Positions 25,213-33,904 are shown, counted from the first letter of the stretch. The stretch: DNA of 64,000 nt from Paracoccus haematequi (GCF_900631945.1 NZ_UZWE01000030.1:1-64000); one strand, 5' to 3'. Notes: generated by a model not told the origin, from the letters alone. Numbers and translations: made by a program.

Positions 25213-26099
25213 CAGGCATCCTTTCCGAAAAGGCCCGCCGGGCGCAGGATCAAGACGATGGCCATGATGACGAAGATCACGATGTTCGAGGCCTCGGGGT
25301 AGAAGACCTTGGTCAGCCCCTCGACCACGCCCAGCAGATAGCCGGTGACGATGGCCCCCAGGATCGAACCCATGCCGCCGACCACGACGACCGCGAAGAC
25401 GATGATGATCAGGTTCGATCCCATCAGCGGGCTGACCTGATAGACCGGCGCCGCCAGCACCCCCGCGAAGGCCGCAAGTCCCGCGCCCAACGCATAGGTC
25501 AGCGTCAGCAGCAGGGGCACGTTCACGCCGAAGCTTTGCACCAGGGTCGGGTTCTCGGTCGCGGCGCGCAGGTATGCGCCCAGCTTGGTCTTCTCGATCA
25601 GGAACCAGACCCCCAGGCAGACGATCAGGGATGCGATCACCACCCAGCCGCGATAGATCGGCAGGAACATGAAGCCCAGATTGACCGCCCCAGTCAGCGC
25701 GCCGGGCGCCGCATAGGGCATGCCCGAGGCGCCGTAGAAGTAACGGAACGTCCCTTCGATGGCGAGCGCGAGGCCGAAGGTGAACAGCAACCCATACAGG
25801 TGGTCCAGCTTGTAAAGCCGCGACAGCATCGTGCGTTCGATGATGGCGCCGAACAGGCCGACGATCAGCGGCGCCAGGATCAGCGCCAGCCAGTAGTTGA
25901 CGCCGCCCATCGTCAGCAGCAGCAGCGCGGTAAAGGCGCCCAACATGTATTGCGCGCCATGGGCGAAGTTGATCACGCGCAGCAGGCCGAAGATGACCGC
26001 AAGACCCAGTGACAGCAGCGCGTAGAAGGAACCGTTAATCAGGCCGACCAGAAGCTGGCCCATCAGCGCCTGGACGGGGATGCCGAAGATCATGGTCAT
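25212..26099 (-). CDS. livH: Branched-chain amino acid-type ABC permease LivH
   Basis: 295 residues, eight transmembrane helices. LivH signatures are SFYALLSLGLAVIFGLLRVINFAHGA near the start and VVVGGMGSILGAIVTGYLLGVVEGL near the end. It forms the membrane channel with LivM. One base separates it from livF. Confidence 0.92.
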   Translation of the reverse strand: MTMIFGIPVQALMGQLLVGLINGSFYALLSLGLAVIFGLLRVINFAHGAQYMLGAFTALLLLTMGGVNYWLALILAPLIVGLFGAIIERTMLSRLYKLDHLYGLLFTFGLALAIEGTFRYFYGASGMPYAAPGALTGAVNLGFMFLPIYRGWVVIASLIVCLGVWFLIEKTKLGAYLRAATENPTLVQSFGVNVPLLLTLTYALGAGLAAFAGVLAAPVYQVSPLMGSNLIIIVFAVVVVGGMGSILGAIVTGYLLGVVEGLTKVFYPEASNIVIFVIMAIVLILRPAGLFGKDA

Positions 26100-26100
26100 G

Positions 26101-26805
26101 TCACACCCCCAGTTCCCGATGCAGCAGGTCCATCCGGTTCGGAAGGTCCGATACCGGGAATTCGGCGGTCATGGTGCCATGGTCCATCAGATAGAAGCGG
26201 TCGGCGACCTTGGCGGCGAAGCGGAAGTTCTGTTCCACCAGCACCACGGTCATGCCGCGCTGTTTCAGTTTGCGAAGCACGTCGCCGATGGCGTTGATGA
26301 TGACCGGGGCCAGGCCCTCGGTCGGTTCGTCCAGCAAAAGGCAGCGCGCCCCGGTGCGCAGGATGCGCGCCATGGCCAGCATCTGCTGTTCGCCCCCCGA
26401 CAGCTTGGTGCCGGGGCTGCTGCGGCGTTCGCGAAGGTTCGGGAACAGGTCATAGATCTCGGCCACGGACATGCCGCCGTCGGCGACCTTGGGGGGCAAC
26501 ATCAGGTTTTCCTCGACCGAGAGGGTGGCGAAGATGCCGCGTTCCTCGGGGACGAAGCCCAGGCCCGCGCGGGCGGTCTTGTGCAGGGGCACGGACATCA
26601 TGTCCTGGCCGGCGAAGGTGATCCGGCCGGTGCGCTTGCGCAGGATGCCCATGATCGTGCGCAGCGTGGTGGTCTTGCCCATGCCGTTGCGGCCCAGGAT
26701 GCAGATCATTTCGCCTTCGTTGACGTGCAGGTCGACGCCGTGCAGCACATGGCTTTCGCCGTACCAGGCCTGAAGCCCGGCGGTTTCCAGAAGCGGCGCC
26801 GTCAT
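26101..26805 (-). CDS. livF: Branched-chain amino acid-type ABC ATPase LivF
   Basis: 234 residues, normal for LivF. Walker A GRNGMGKTT, signature LSGGEQQMLAMAR, Walker B CLLLDEPTEGLAP, switch His replaced by the usual VLVEQN of this subfamily. It overlaps livG by 4 bases. Confidence 0.93.
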   Translation of the reverse strand: MTAPLLETAGLQAWYGESHVLHGVDLHVNEGEMICILGRNGMGKTTTLRTIMGILRKRTGRITFAGQDMMSVPLHKTARAGLGFVPEERGIFATLSVEENLMLPPKVADGGMSVAEIYDLFPNLRERRSSPGTKLSGGEQQMLAMARILRTGARCLLLDEPTEGLAPVIINAIGDVLRKLKQRGMTVVLVEQNFRFAAKVADRFYLMDHGTMTAEFPVSDLPNRMDLLHRELGV

Positions 26806-27581
26806 TCCTCGGTTCCCATATAGGCGGTGCGCACACGCGGATCGGCGGACACGGTGGCATAGTCGCCGGTCGCGATGATCTCTCCGCGTTGCAGGACGGT
26901 GACGTGATGGCAGATGTCGGCGACCACGTTCAGGTTATGCTCGACCATCAGCACGGCGCGGGTCTGCGCCACGTCGCGGATGATGTCGGCCACCATCCGC
27001 ACATCCTCCTGCCCCATCCCGGCCATCGGCTCGTCCAGAAGCAGCACCTGCGGGTCGAGCGCCAGCGTCGTCGCGATCTCCAGCACGCGCTTGCGGCCAT
27101 AGGACAGATCGGCGGCGCGGTGGTCGCGATAGGGGGTCAGGCCCAGGTGATCGATCAACTCGTCCGCCCGTGCGTTCAGCCGGTCCAGCGCGGACAACGG
27201 CTTCCAGAACTGCACCGCCAGCCCCGCCGGGCGCTGCAACGCGACCTTGACGTTCTCGCGCACCGTCAGGTGCGGGAAGACGGCCGAGATCTGGAAGGAC
27301 CGCACAAGCCCCATCCGCGCCACCTTGTCGGGCTTGGTCCGGGTGATGTCCTGGCCCAGCAGCGTGATCTTGCCGCGCGTCGGTTGCAGGAACTTGGTCA
27401 GCAGGTTGAAGACCGTGGTCTTGCCCGCCCCGTTCGGTCCGATCAGCGCATGAATGCGCGCGTGTTCGACATCCAGATCGACGTTGTTGACCGCCGTGAA
27501 CCCGGCGAAATCCTTTCCCAGACCGCGGGCGGACAACACCGCCCGCGGCTCGGTTTGCGTCATGACAGGCGCAACGGTCAT
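26802..27581 (-). CDS. livG: Branched-chain amino acid-type ABC ATPase LivG
   Basis: 259 residues. Walker A GPNGAGKTT, the LivG-specific insert with GLVRSFQISAVFPHLTV, signature LSYGRKRVLEIAT (the LSYG variant is typical of this branch), Walker B VLLLDEPMAGM and VEHN. ATG at 27581 follows AAGG. It lies 9 bases after the binding-protein gene. Confidence 0.92.
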   Translation of the reverse strand: MTVAPVMTQTEPRAVLSARGLGKDFAGFTAVNNVDLDVEHARIHALIGPNGAGKTTVFNLLTKFLQPTRGKITLLGQDITRTKPDKVARMGLVRSFQISAVFPHLTVRENVKVALQRPAGLAVQFWKPLSALDRLNARADELIDHLGLTPYRDHRAADLSYGRKRVLEIATTLALDPQVLLLDEPMAGMGQEDVRMVADIIRDVAQTRAVLMVEHNLNVVADICHHVTVLQRGEIIATGDYATVSADPRVRTAYMGTEE

Positions 27582-27590
27582 GGGCGCGCC

Positions 27591-28793
27591 TTACTGGGTG
27601 ACCAGCGGGCACCCGCTTTTCGCGGGATCCAGATAGGCCTGATCGCCCGGAATGGTCGCCAGGACGTTGTAATAGTCCCAGTCCTCGGTGATGTCGGCGG
27701 GGGCCTTCACCTCCATCAGATAGACATCCTTGATCATGCGGCCGTTGGCGCCGACTTTGCCGTCCTGGGCGAAGACGTCGTTGACCGGCAGTTCGTGCAG
27801 CTTGGCGGCAACCGCCTCGGTCTCATCCGTGCCGGCGGCCTCGATGGCCTTCAGATAGGAGAGAACCGCCGAATAGGTGCCGGCATGGACCATGTTCGGC
27901 ATGGATCCGGTGCGCTCCAGGAAGCGGCGGCCGAATTCCTCGGATTCGGCGTTGCGCTTCCAATAGAAGCTTTCGGTCAGGTTCAGGCCCTGCGCGGCCT
28001 CGGCCCCCAGGCCGTGAACGTCGGCCAGCGTGAACAGCAGCGCCGCCAGCTTCTGCCCGCCCTGGGTGATCCCGAATTCTGCGGCCTGCTTGATCGCATT
28101 CTGCGTGTCGGCCCCGGCATTGGCCAGCCCGATCACCTTGGCGCCCGAAGCCTGCGCTTGCAGCAGGAACGACGAAAAGTCGGTCGAGGCCAGCGGGTGA
28201 CGCACCGATCCGACCACGCTGCCGCCCTTTTCGGTGACGAAGGCGGTGGTCTGCTCTTCCAGCGAATAGCCGAAGGCGTAATCGGCGGTCAGGAAGAACC
28301 AGCTGTCCCCGCCTTCCTGCACCAGGGCGCCGCCGGTCCCCACCGCCAGTGCGTGGGTGTCATAGGCCCAGTGAAAGCCATAGGGCGAACATTGCGCGCC
28401 GGTCAGTTCGGTCGTCGCCGCGCCGGTGTTGATGGTGATCTTCTGCTTCTCGCGGCTCAGCGCCTGAACCGCCAGTCCGACCGAGGACGAGGTCAGTTCC
28501 ATGATGCTGTCCACCTGTTCGGTGTCGTACCATTGCCGCGCGATGTTCGAGGCGATGTCGGCCTTGTTCTGGTGGTCCGCCGTCACGACCTCGACCGGGG
28601 CGTCCAGAACCGTGCCGCCGAAATCCTCGACCGCCATCAGGGCCGCTTCATAAGAGTTCTTGCCGCCGAAATCGGAATAGACGCCGGACTGGTCGTTCAG
28701 GATGCCGATCTTGACCTTGCCGTCCGAGACCTCGGCCACGGCGGGGGCGGCGATCAGCCCGACGGATGCTGCCGACAACAAAAGTTTACGCAT
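27591..28793 (-). CDS. Periplasmic amino-acid/amide-binding protein of the LivJ type
   Basis: 400 residues with a signal peptide ending PAVAE. It has the Peripla_BP_6 fold: VKIGILNDQSGVYSDFGGKNSYEAALMAVED, ELTSSSVGLAVQALSREK, and FLTADYAFGYSLEE. First gene of the operon; GGGAGG lies close to the ATG. The ligand need not be a branched-chain amino acid: the accompanying alcohol oxidoreductase, gamma-glutamyltransferase and dehydrogenase suggest a compound that is then oxidised in the cell. Confidence 0.9.
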   Translation of the reverse strand: MRKLLLSAASVGLIAAPAVAEVSDGKVKIGILNDQSGVYSDFGGKNSYEAALMAVEDFGGTVLDAPVEVVTADHQNKADIASNIARQWYDTEQVDSIMELTSSSVGLAVQALSREKQKITINTGAATTELTGAQCSPYGFHWAYDTHALAVGTGGALVQEGGDSWFFLTADYAFGYSLEEQTTAFVTEKGGSVVGSVRHPLASTDFSSFLLQAQASGAKVIGLANAGADTQNAIKQAAEFGITQGGQKLAALLFTLADVHGLGAEAAQGLNLTESFYWKRNAESEEFGRRFLERTGSMPNMVHAGTYSAVLSYLKAIEAAGTDETEAVAAKLHELPVNDVFAQDGKVGANGRMIKDVYLMEVKAPADITEDWDYYNVLATIPGDQAYLDPAKSGCPLVTQ

Positions 28794-28978
28794 TCAACCT
28801 CCCTTAGGCATGATCCTGCGGCGCCGCGGTCGAAGCCGCTGGCCGGAATGATGCCCTGTTCCTGGTGACGACAGCCTCTCCTCCAGCCGTCGTTCGACGA
28901 AAGGATGACCCTAAAGTCACTTTGACACAAGCGTTCAATACGGTCTAATTTCGTTCAGGTTCTGTACAAATTTGAACA
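28794..28978. promoter_or_regulatory. Divergent promoter region between the liv operon and the LysR gene
   Basis: 185 AT-richer bases between divergent starts. It contains GTTCA half-sites around 28959 and an opposite GAAC element at 28974, an arrangement compatible with a LysR-type operator overlapping the regulator's own start. The LysR product probably controls both directions, the usual logic of this family. Confidence 0.45.
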
Positions 28979-29911
28979 ATGACGCTCAGTTGGGACGACC
29001 TTCAGTTTTTCCTTGCCGTCGCCCGCGAAGGGCAACTGTCGCGCGCGGCACGGATCCTGGGCACGTCGCATGTCACCGTCTCGCGCCGAATCGACCGGCT
29101 GGAACAGGCACTGAACGCGCGGCTGTTCGAACGCAATCCGCGCGGCTACGAACCCACCCCCGCCGGCCGCCGCCTGATCGAGACCGCCGAGCGGATGGAG
29201 GAGGCGGCCGACCAGATCCCGCTGGAACAGGGTGCGGCGTCGCGGCAGGCCGGGCCGCTGCGGCTGGCGGTGCCAGAGGGGTTTGCCAGCCTGTTTTCAC
29301 AGCATCTTTGGCCCGAATTCATCGCGCAGTTTCCGCTGATCTCGCTGGAGCTGGTGACCATGCCGCAGGTGCTGTCCCTGTCCCGGCGAGAGGCGGACAT
29401 GTCGGTGACGCTGGACCCGATCTCTGGCGGGCCATACCGATCCGAGCGGATGGCGAACTATACCCTGCACCTCTATGCGACCGACGCCTATCTGGCCGAC
29501 AATCCGCCCATCGCCAGGCGCGACGACCTGCGTCCGCACCGCATCATCGGCTATATCGAGGAGATGATCTTCGCCCCCGGCCTGGACTATCTGAACGAAA
29601 TCCTGCCGGGGATCCGCGCCTCGATCAAAAGCAGCAGCATCTTCAACCAGTTGGCTGCGGCGCGCAATCACCTGGGGATCGCGGTGCTGCCGCATTACAT
29701 CGCGTCGAAATATCCCGAACTGCGGATCGTCCTGCCGGACGAGGTGACGCTGACCCGCAGCTATTGGCTGACCTGCCATCGCGACGTGCGCGCGATGCGC
29801 CGCGAACGGGCGGTCATCGCCTTTCTGACCGACAGCCTGCGGGCGCGCGGATCGGAACTGGTGCGCCCAGCGATTCCGCTTGCCGCGATGCAACCGGGGG
29901 CACAGACTTGA
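28979..29911 (+). CDS. LysR family transcriptional regulator
   Basis: 310 residues. N-terminal winged helix-turn-helix (LQFFLAVAREGQLSRAARILGTSHVTVSRRIDRLE) and a C-terminal periplasmic-binding-like effector domain (about 92-295). Divergent from the liv operon, and 28 bases upstream of an amino-acid permease on its own strand, so it may control either. There is no clear ribosome binding site before ATG 28979 (the leader reads TTTGAACA), so the mRNA may be leaderless or poorly translated. Confidence 0.88.
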   Translation: MTLSWDDLQFFLAVAREGQLSRAARILGTSHVTVSRRIDRLEQALNARLFERNPRGYEPTPAGRRLIETAERMEEAADQIPLEQGAASRQAGPLRLAVPEGFASLFSQHLWPEFIAQFPLISLELVTMPQVLSLSRREADMSVTLDPISGGPYRSERMANYTLHLYATDAYLADNPPIARRDDLRPHRIIGYIEEMIFAPGLDYLNEILPGIRASIKSSSIFNQLAAARNHLGIAVLPHYIASKYPELRIVLPDEVTLTRSYWLTCHRDVRAMRRERAVIAFLTDSLRARGSELVRPAIPLAAMQPGAQT

Positions 29912-29929
29912 CATTAATGTGATGTCAAG
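29907..29929 (+). promoter_or_regulatory. Perfect inverted repeat over the LysR stop, next to the permease ribosome site
   Basis: CTTGACAT-TAATGTG-ATGTCAAG: 8-bp perfect arms with a 7-base spacer. It includes the LysR stop codon and ends against AGGAGGTGGG, the ribosome binding site of the next gene. It could be an operator for the permease or an RNA hairpin controlling its translation. Confidence 0.5.
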
Positions 29930-29939
29930 GAGGTGGGAC

Positions 29940-31409
29940 ATGCCAGACACTCACGTAGGGACCGCCGCGCCGGGCGCGCATCAGCCGGAACTGCATCGCG
30001 TCATGGGGCCGAAACTGCTGTTGCTGTTCATCGTCGGCGACATCCTGGGGACCGGGGTCTATGCCCTGACCGGCACCGTCGCGGCCGAGGTCGGCGGCGC
30101 GGCCTGGGCGCCCTTCCTGGTGGCCTTCCTGGTCGCCACCATCACCGCGATGTCCTATCTGGAACTGGTGACGCGCTATCCCCAGGCGGCGGGCGCCGCG
30201 CTGTATGCTCACCGGGCCTTCGGCGTCCATTTCCTGACCTTCCTGGTGGCCTTTACGGTGATGTGTTCGGGGATCACCTCGGCTTCGACCGCGTCGAACG
30301 CCTTCGCGGGGTTCCTGAATGACGGCTTCCGGCTGGGCTTCGCCAAGGGCAGCGCGGGGATCCTGCTGATCGCGCTTGGCTTCATGGCGCTTGTCGCGGC
30401 GATCAACCTGCGCGGCGTGGGCGAAAGCGTCAAGGCGAACGTCGTCCTGACCTGCGTGGAACTGACCGGGCTTCTGATGATCATCTTCGTGGGCTTCTAT
30501 GCGATGGCCCAGGGCCGCGCCGACTTTTCCGAGGTGATGGTCTTTCATTCGTCCCAGGAAAAGGGCGCCTTCCTGTCGCTGACCGCCGCGACCGCGCTGG
30601 CCTTCTTTGCCATGGTCGGGTTCGAGGATTCCGTGAACATGGCCGAAGAGGTCAAGGATCCCGTCCGCATCTTCCCCCGCATCATGCTGACCGGCCTGGG
30701 CATCACCGGGGTGATCTATATCCTGGTGTCGATCTGCGCGGTGGCCCTTGTGCCGGTGGGCGACCTGTCGAACCCCGACCTTGGGTCGGCACTGACGCAG
30801 GTGGTTCGCGCGGGCGCGCCGAACCTGCCCTTCGACACGATCTTTCCCTTCATCGGCATGTTCGCGGTGGCGAATTCCGCGCTGATCAACATGCTGATGG
30901 CCAGCCGCCTGCTGTACGGCCTGGCCCGCCAAGGGGTGCTGCCACACGGGCTGGGCCTGGTCCATCACACGCGCCGCACGCCTTGGGTGGCGATCCTGTT
31001 CACCACGGCCCTGGCCTTCGGGCTGATCTATTTCGTCGTCACCCGGTCGAACCTTCCGGCGGTCAGCCTGCTGGGGGGAACGACCTCTCTGCTGCTGCTG
31101 TGCGTGTTCACCGTGGTCAACATCTCGCTGATCGTGCTGCGGCGCCAGCCTGCGGGGCACGACCATTTCAGGGCGCCGGCGATCACGCCCTGGATCGGCG
31201 CCGTGACCTGCGCCTTCCTGGCCGGGCCATGGGCGCGCAGCGCGGCGCAGATGGACCAGTACCGCATCGCAGGCTGGCTGCTGGGGCTGGGCGTGGTGCT
31301 GTGGGCCGCGACCTGGATCTGGAACCGGGCGCGCCACAAGCCCCATCCCGGCAGCCTGGGCGACATCGAATCGATGCGTGAACATCACGGGGATTCGCCG
31401 CGCAACTAG
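29940..31409 (+). CDS. APC superfamily amino acid permease
   Basis: 489 residues, about 12 transmembrane helices. The first helix carries the APC substrate motif VGDILGTGVYALTGTVA, and helix 6 carries FFAMVGFEDSVNMAEEVKDP, the conserved F-x-G-[FY]-[DE] plus E-x-K-D-P pattern of cationic-amino-acid/APC carriers. ATG at 29940 follows a near-perfect AAGGAGGTGG. The tail is cytoplasmic and His-rich. It ends 10 bases before the prophage attachment remnant. Confidence 0.9.
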   Translation: MPDTHVGTAAPGAHQPELHRVMGPKLLLLFIVGDILGTGVYALTGTVAAEVGGAAWAPFLVAFLVATITAMSYLELVTRYPQAAGAALYAHRAFGVHFLTFLVAFTVMCSGITSASTASNAFAGFLNDGFRLGFAKGSAGILLIALGFMALVAAINLRGVGESVKANVVLTCVELTGLLMIIFVGFYAMAQGRADFSEVMVFHSSQEKGAFLSLTAATALAFFAMVGFEDSVNMAEEVKDPVRIFPRIMLTGLGITGVIYILVSICAVALVPVGDLSNPDLGSALTQVVRAGAPNLPFDTIFPFIGMFAVANSALINMLMASRLLYGLARQGVLPHGLGLVHHTRRTPWVAILFTTALAFGLIYFVVTRSNLPAVSLLGGTTSLLLLCVFTVVNISLIVLRRQPAGHDHFRAPAITPWIGAVTCAFLAGPWARSAAQMDQYRIAGWLLGLGVVLWAATWIWNRARHKPHPGSLGDIESMREHHGDSPRN

Positions 31410-31418
31410 GGCGGAAAG

Positions 31419-31472
31419 ACTGGCGATCCCGGAAGAAGCGCCTTTGTCGTTCAAGATCAGTCGGCTGCTCTA
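31419..31472 (-). other. attL remnant: decayed 3' part of the displaced tRNA-Arg
   Basis: Two blocks match the intact tRNA at the right end: 17 identical bases (ACTGGCGATCCCGGAAG) and 14 identical bases (AGTCGGCTGCTCTA). The segment between them has diverged and is 5 bases shorter than in the functional gene. This is what is left when a phage supplies a new tRNA 3' half and the old one decays. Confidence 0.8.
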
Positions 31473-31523
31473 GAAACGGACCCTTTGTGCCCGCGCGAAG
31501 TTTCAATGGCTTACAGGCGGCTA

Positions 31524-31532
31524 TGGAAACCG
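31524..31532 (+). repeat. Left copy of TGGAAACCG, possible integrase arm site
   Basis: The nonamer TGGAAACCG, within CTATGGAAACCGCTT, lies about 50 bases inside the left end. The same nonamer occurs twice, plus one near-copy, just inside the right end. Matching short repeats at both prophage ends are expected for integrase arm-type sites. Confidence 0.4.
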
Positions 31533-31563
31533 CTTATCAACCCATTTGCCGTAAACCGTTCGG

Positions 31564-31893
31564 ATGATTACCGCCATCGCCTCTATCATCCTCTCCGTCG
31601 GCATCCACGTCCATGACGGCGATACCATCGGGCGCGGGCCTGACCGTGTGCGCATCTGGGGCATCGACGCGCCGGAGCTGCAAGAGCCGGGTGGGAAGGC
31701 CAGCCGGGATCATCTGCGCTCCCTGATCGTGGATCAGACCTTGGCCTGCACCATGATCGAGCGGGACCGCTACGGCCGCCGCGTCATGCGCTGCACTCTG
31801 CCGGGCGGCGTGGACCTGGCCTGCGCCATGGTCGCCGCCGGGCACGCGCAGGATTGGCCGAGGTATATCGGCGGGGCTTATTCGCGGTGCTGA
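31564..31893 (+). CDS. Thermonuclease (SNase) family protein
   Basis: 109 residues. Staphylococcal-nuclease motifs are present: HDGDTI (Ca-binding Asp near 18), VRIWGIDAPE with Arg-30 and Glu-38, and DRYGR with Arg-72, matching the catalytic Arg/Glu/Arg. It is shorter than the family's usual C-terminus. The N-terminus is a weak hydrophobic segment, so secretion is possible. First gene inside the left end of the prophage, read toward the prophage interior. Confidence 0.8.
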   Translation: MITAIASIILSVGIHVHDGDTIGRGPDRVRIWGIDAPELQEPGGKASRDHLRSLIVDQTLACTMIERDRYGRRVMRCTLPGGVDLACAMVAAGHAQDWPRYIGGAYSRC

Positions 31894-31956
31894 TTGCCGG
31901 TCGTGACGAGGTGCGCCCCGTGCACAAGAAAAAATAGCTATGGGGCATTTTTCCGC

Positions 31957-31990
31957 TTGCGTAGTCTGATGGAATTACCTAATATTAGGT
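31957..31990 (+). promoter_or_regulatory. Promoter with an overlapping perfect palindrome (operator)
   Basis: TTGCGT (31957) and TAATAT (31980) are spaced 17 bases as a -35/-10 pair. The -10 lies inside the perfect 14-bp palindrome ACCTAATATTAGGT (31977-31990). A repressor bound there would block the promoter. It leads into the gene at 32039. Confidence 0.5.
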
Positions 31991-32038
31991 CATAGGCAAG
32001 GGAATGGTCCCGGCCACGGAAGGTTAAGGAGAACCGCC

Positions 32039-32356
32039 ATGCAATTCGAGAAAATCGCCAACCGCTGCTATCGCGCCACCTTTGTGACGGATCTGCTCGG
32101 CACCCAGAAACAGATCGACTGGGCCAGCGACATCCGCGCGACCAAAGTCCCCGCCATGATCGACGAGCTGGAACAGATGGCAATCCGTCGCGGCAAGACT
32201 CTCGATGATATGCTGGCTGTCGCGGATTTCGGCGTCACTGTCGGTCAAGCCCTGAATTTTGTGGCTGAAAAAGCCAGCGCGAAATTCTGGATCGACAATC
32301 GCGCCGCTGGGACCATCCAACTGCTGCGCAACGCCGTCTCCGAAATCAATGCCTGA
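32039..32356 (+). CDS. Hypothetical prophage protein, 105 residues
   Basis: Not recognised. A mixed helical protein without membrane segments; charged helices include MIDELEQMAIRRGKTLDDMLAVADF. A strong ribosome site (AAGGAGAA) precedes the ATG, and a promoter with an operator lies just upstream, so it is probably tightly regulated. Followed after 46 bases by a helix-turn-helix protein gene on the same strand. Confidence 0.6.
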   Translation: MQFEKIANRCYRATFVTDLLGTQKQIDWASDIRATKVPAMIDELEQMAIRRGKTLDDMLAVADFGVTVGQALNFVAEKASAKFWIDNRAAGTIQLLRNAVSEINA

Positions 32357-32402
32357 CCAGTCGCCGGCCGCAAGGTCGGCCCCTGCCCTTGGAGCACCAA
32401 CC

Positions 32403-32984
32403 ATGACCCCCACCGATCGTTTCCGCGCCTGTGGCGAGGCTCTCTTTGGCAGCACGTGGCAAACAGAGTTGGCGCGCGCCCTGGACCTCAGCGTAGAGGG
32501 CGGCATTGTGCGCAAGATGGCATCCGGCCGTGCCTCTATCGCCCCGCACACCTGGCGCAAGCTGGCGGCCCTGATGCGCCAGCGCGGCATGGCGTTGCAG
32601 ACGATGGTGCCGATGGCCGACCCCCAGGACGAGGCCGCCGAGCAGATCCGGCACCTCCTGATGGATCCGCGCGCGGAGATTGTCGCCGCCTGCCTGACGG
32701 GCATGGGCCATACGCGGCTGGGGTTTGACCTGGCGCAGGCCGATTACGCCTTGGCAGTCGCCCGTAACCGGCTGGCAGAACTGGAAATGCGCCCCTTGAC
32801 CGAGGATGAGGCAGCCGAAAACCCATTTATGGCGGCTCTGGGCCAGACCTATGTGGACAAGGACGCAGGCCATGCCGCCGAGCGAGAGCGCGCCGCGGCG
32901 CAGAGCCGCGTCAACGAGCTGCTACGCGAGGCCCGCGCCATAGCCGACAGCCTGGATCACGGCTATGACGGTGCGCCATGCTGA
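32403..32984 (+). CDS. Hypothetical protein with an N-terminal helix-turn-helix-like domain
   Basis: 193 residues. The N-terminus (about 14-60: WQTELARALDLSVEGGIVRKMASGR...WRKLAALMRQRG) has the spacing of a Cro/XRE-type helix-turn-helix, followed by a helical region and a C-terminal coiled coil rich in Ala/Arg/Glu (about 155-185). It may be a phage regulator or a DNA-binding accessory protein. The ATG follows a CACCAACC leader with no strong ribosome site. Overlaps the next gene by 7 bases. Confidence 0.55.
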   Translation: MTPTDRFRACGEALFGSTWQTELARALDLSVEGGIVRKMASGRASIAPHTWRKLAALMRQRGMALQTMVPMADPQDEAAEQIRHLLMDPRAEIVAACLTGMGHTRLGFDLAQADYALAVARNRLAELEMRPLTEDEAAENPFMAALGQTYVDKDAGHAAERERAAAQSRVNELLREARAIADSLDHGYDGAPC

Positions 32985-33892
32985 TGCAGTCCAGTCCTGT
33001 CATGCAGGCCATGGCCCAGGCTGTCGTTGCGGCGGACGACCGCGCGATCAGCAGCGTGTCTCTCCTGGCGCCGCTGTCGCATGGCCCCGCGAGATTGCTG
33101 GTCACCTGGGCGGGCCTGGATTGCCCGACGCGCATCACCGGCATGATCGAGGGGGCCGACATCACAGTCATCGCCTGGTCCAAGCATCCCGATCACATCA
33201 CGCAACTGCCGCCGCTGACCGCGCCCGAGACTGCGATCCTCGAGGCCGCATGGGCCTGGGGCGCCTGGGACATCGTGCGGACCTGCCATGGCCCCGGATA
33301 CAACGGCGCGCTCCCTGAGGAGTGGGACGCTTTCGCGCCCGATCTGCGCGCCCAGGGCTGGGTCGTCTGGACGTTCCGCCCGATGATGGGCGGACCGGAG
33401 GTCAGGCTTGCCGCCCATCGGCGCGACAAGCGGACCGGCAAGGCGGACATCACCCTGCACCCTGTGTCGATGGGCCGCCATGAGGCCATGCCGGATGTGC
33501 GTCCCCCGCCGATCCGGCCCGGCACCCAGCACATCATCACGCTGGGGACCGAGGCCGCGCGCCGCGCCCGTGGCAGGGTGCCGCCTGCGACGGCCCGCCA
33601 AATCTCCCTGATCGGACACCTCCGCAAGGAGGCGGGCGACGACACCCAGGCCGACCCGCGCAGGATGACCATCCGCGAGGCAAGCGCCGAGATCGAGCGG
33701 CTGACCGGCAAGTCCGCGCCACGCAAGGCCCCGCAGATGACGGTAAGCCAGCACCGGACGATCATCCAGCTTATGCAAGCACGGCGCATCCGCCAGATCG
33801 ATCACCGCGAGGCTCCCCAGGGCGACCCGTTTTTTTGGCGGATCAGCTATGCCGAGGCGCAGCGGTGGATCGCATATCTGCAAGGCAGGTAG
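32978..33892 (+). CDS. Hypothetical prophage protein, 304 residues
   Basis: Not recognised. It has Trp-rich segments (EAAWAWGAWDIVRTC, GWVVWTFRPMMGG) in the N-terminal half and a basic helical C-terminus (about 195-304) with MTVSQHRTIIQLMQARRIRQ, which could contact nucleic acid. The overlap with the preceding gene suggests joint expression. Third gene of a small + strand early-type operon at the left end of the prophage. Confidence 0.55.
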   Translation: MLMQSSPVMQAMAQAVVAADDRAISSVSLLAPLSHGPARLLVTWAGLDCPTRITGMIEGADITVIAWSKHPDHITQLPPLTAPETAILEAAWAWGAWDIVRTCHGPGYNGALPEEWDAFAPDLRAQGWVVWTFRPMMGGPEVRLAAHRRDKRTGKADITLHPVSMGRHEAMPDVRPPPIRPGTQHIITLGTEAARRARGRVPPATARQISLIGHLRKEAGDDTQADPRRMTIREASAEIERLTGKSAPRKAPQMTVSQHRTIIQLMQARRIRQIDHREAPQGDPFFWRISYAEAQRWIAYLQGR

Positions 33893-33904
33893 ACCGCCCT
33901 CCCC

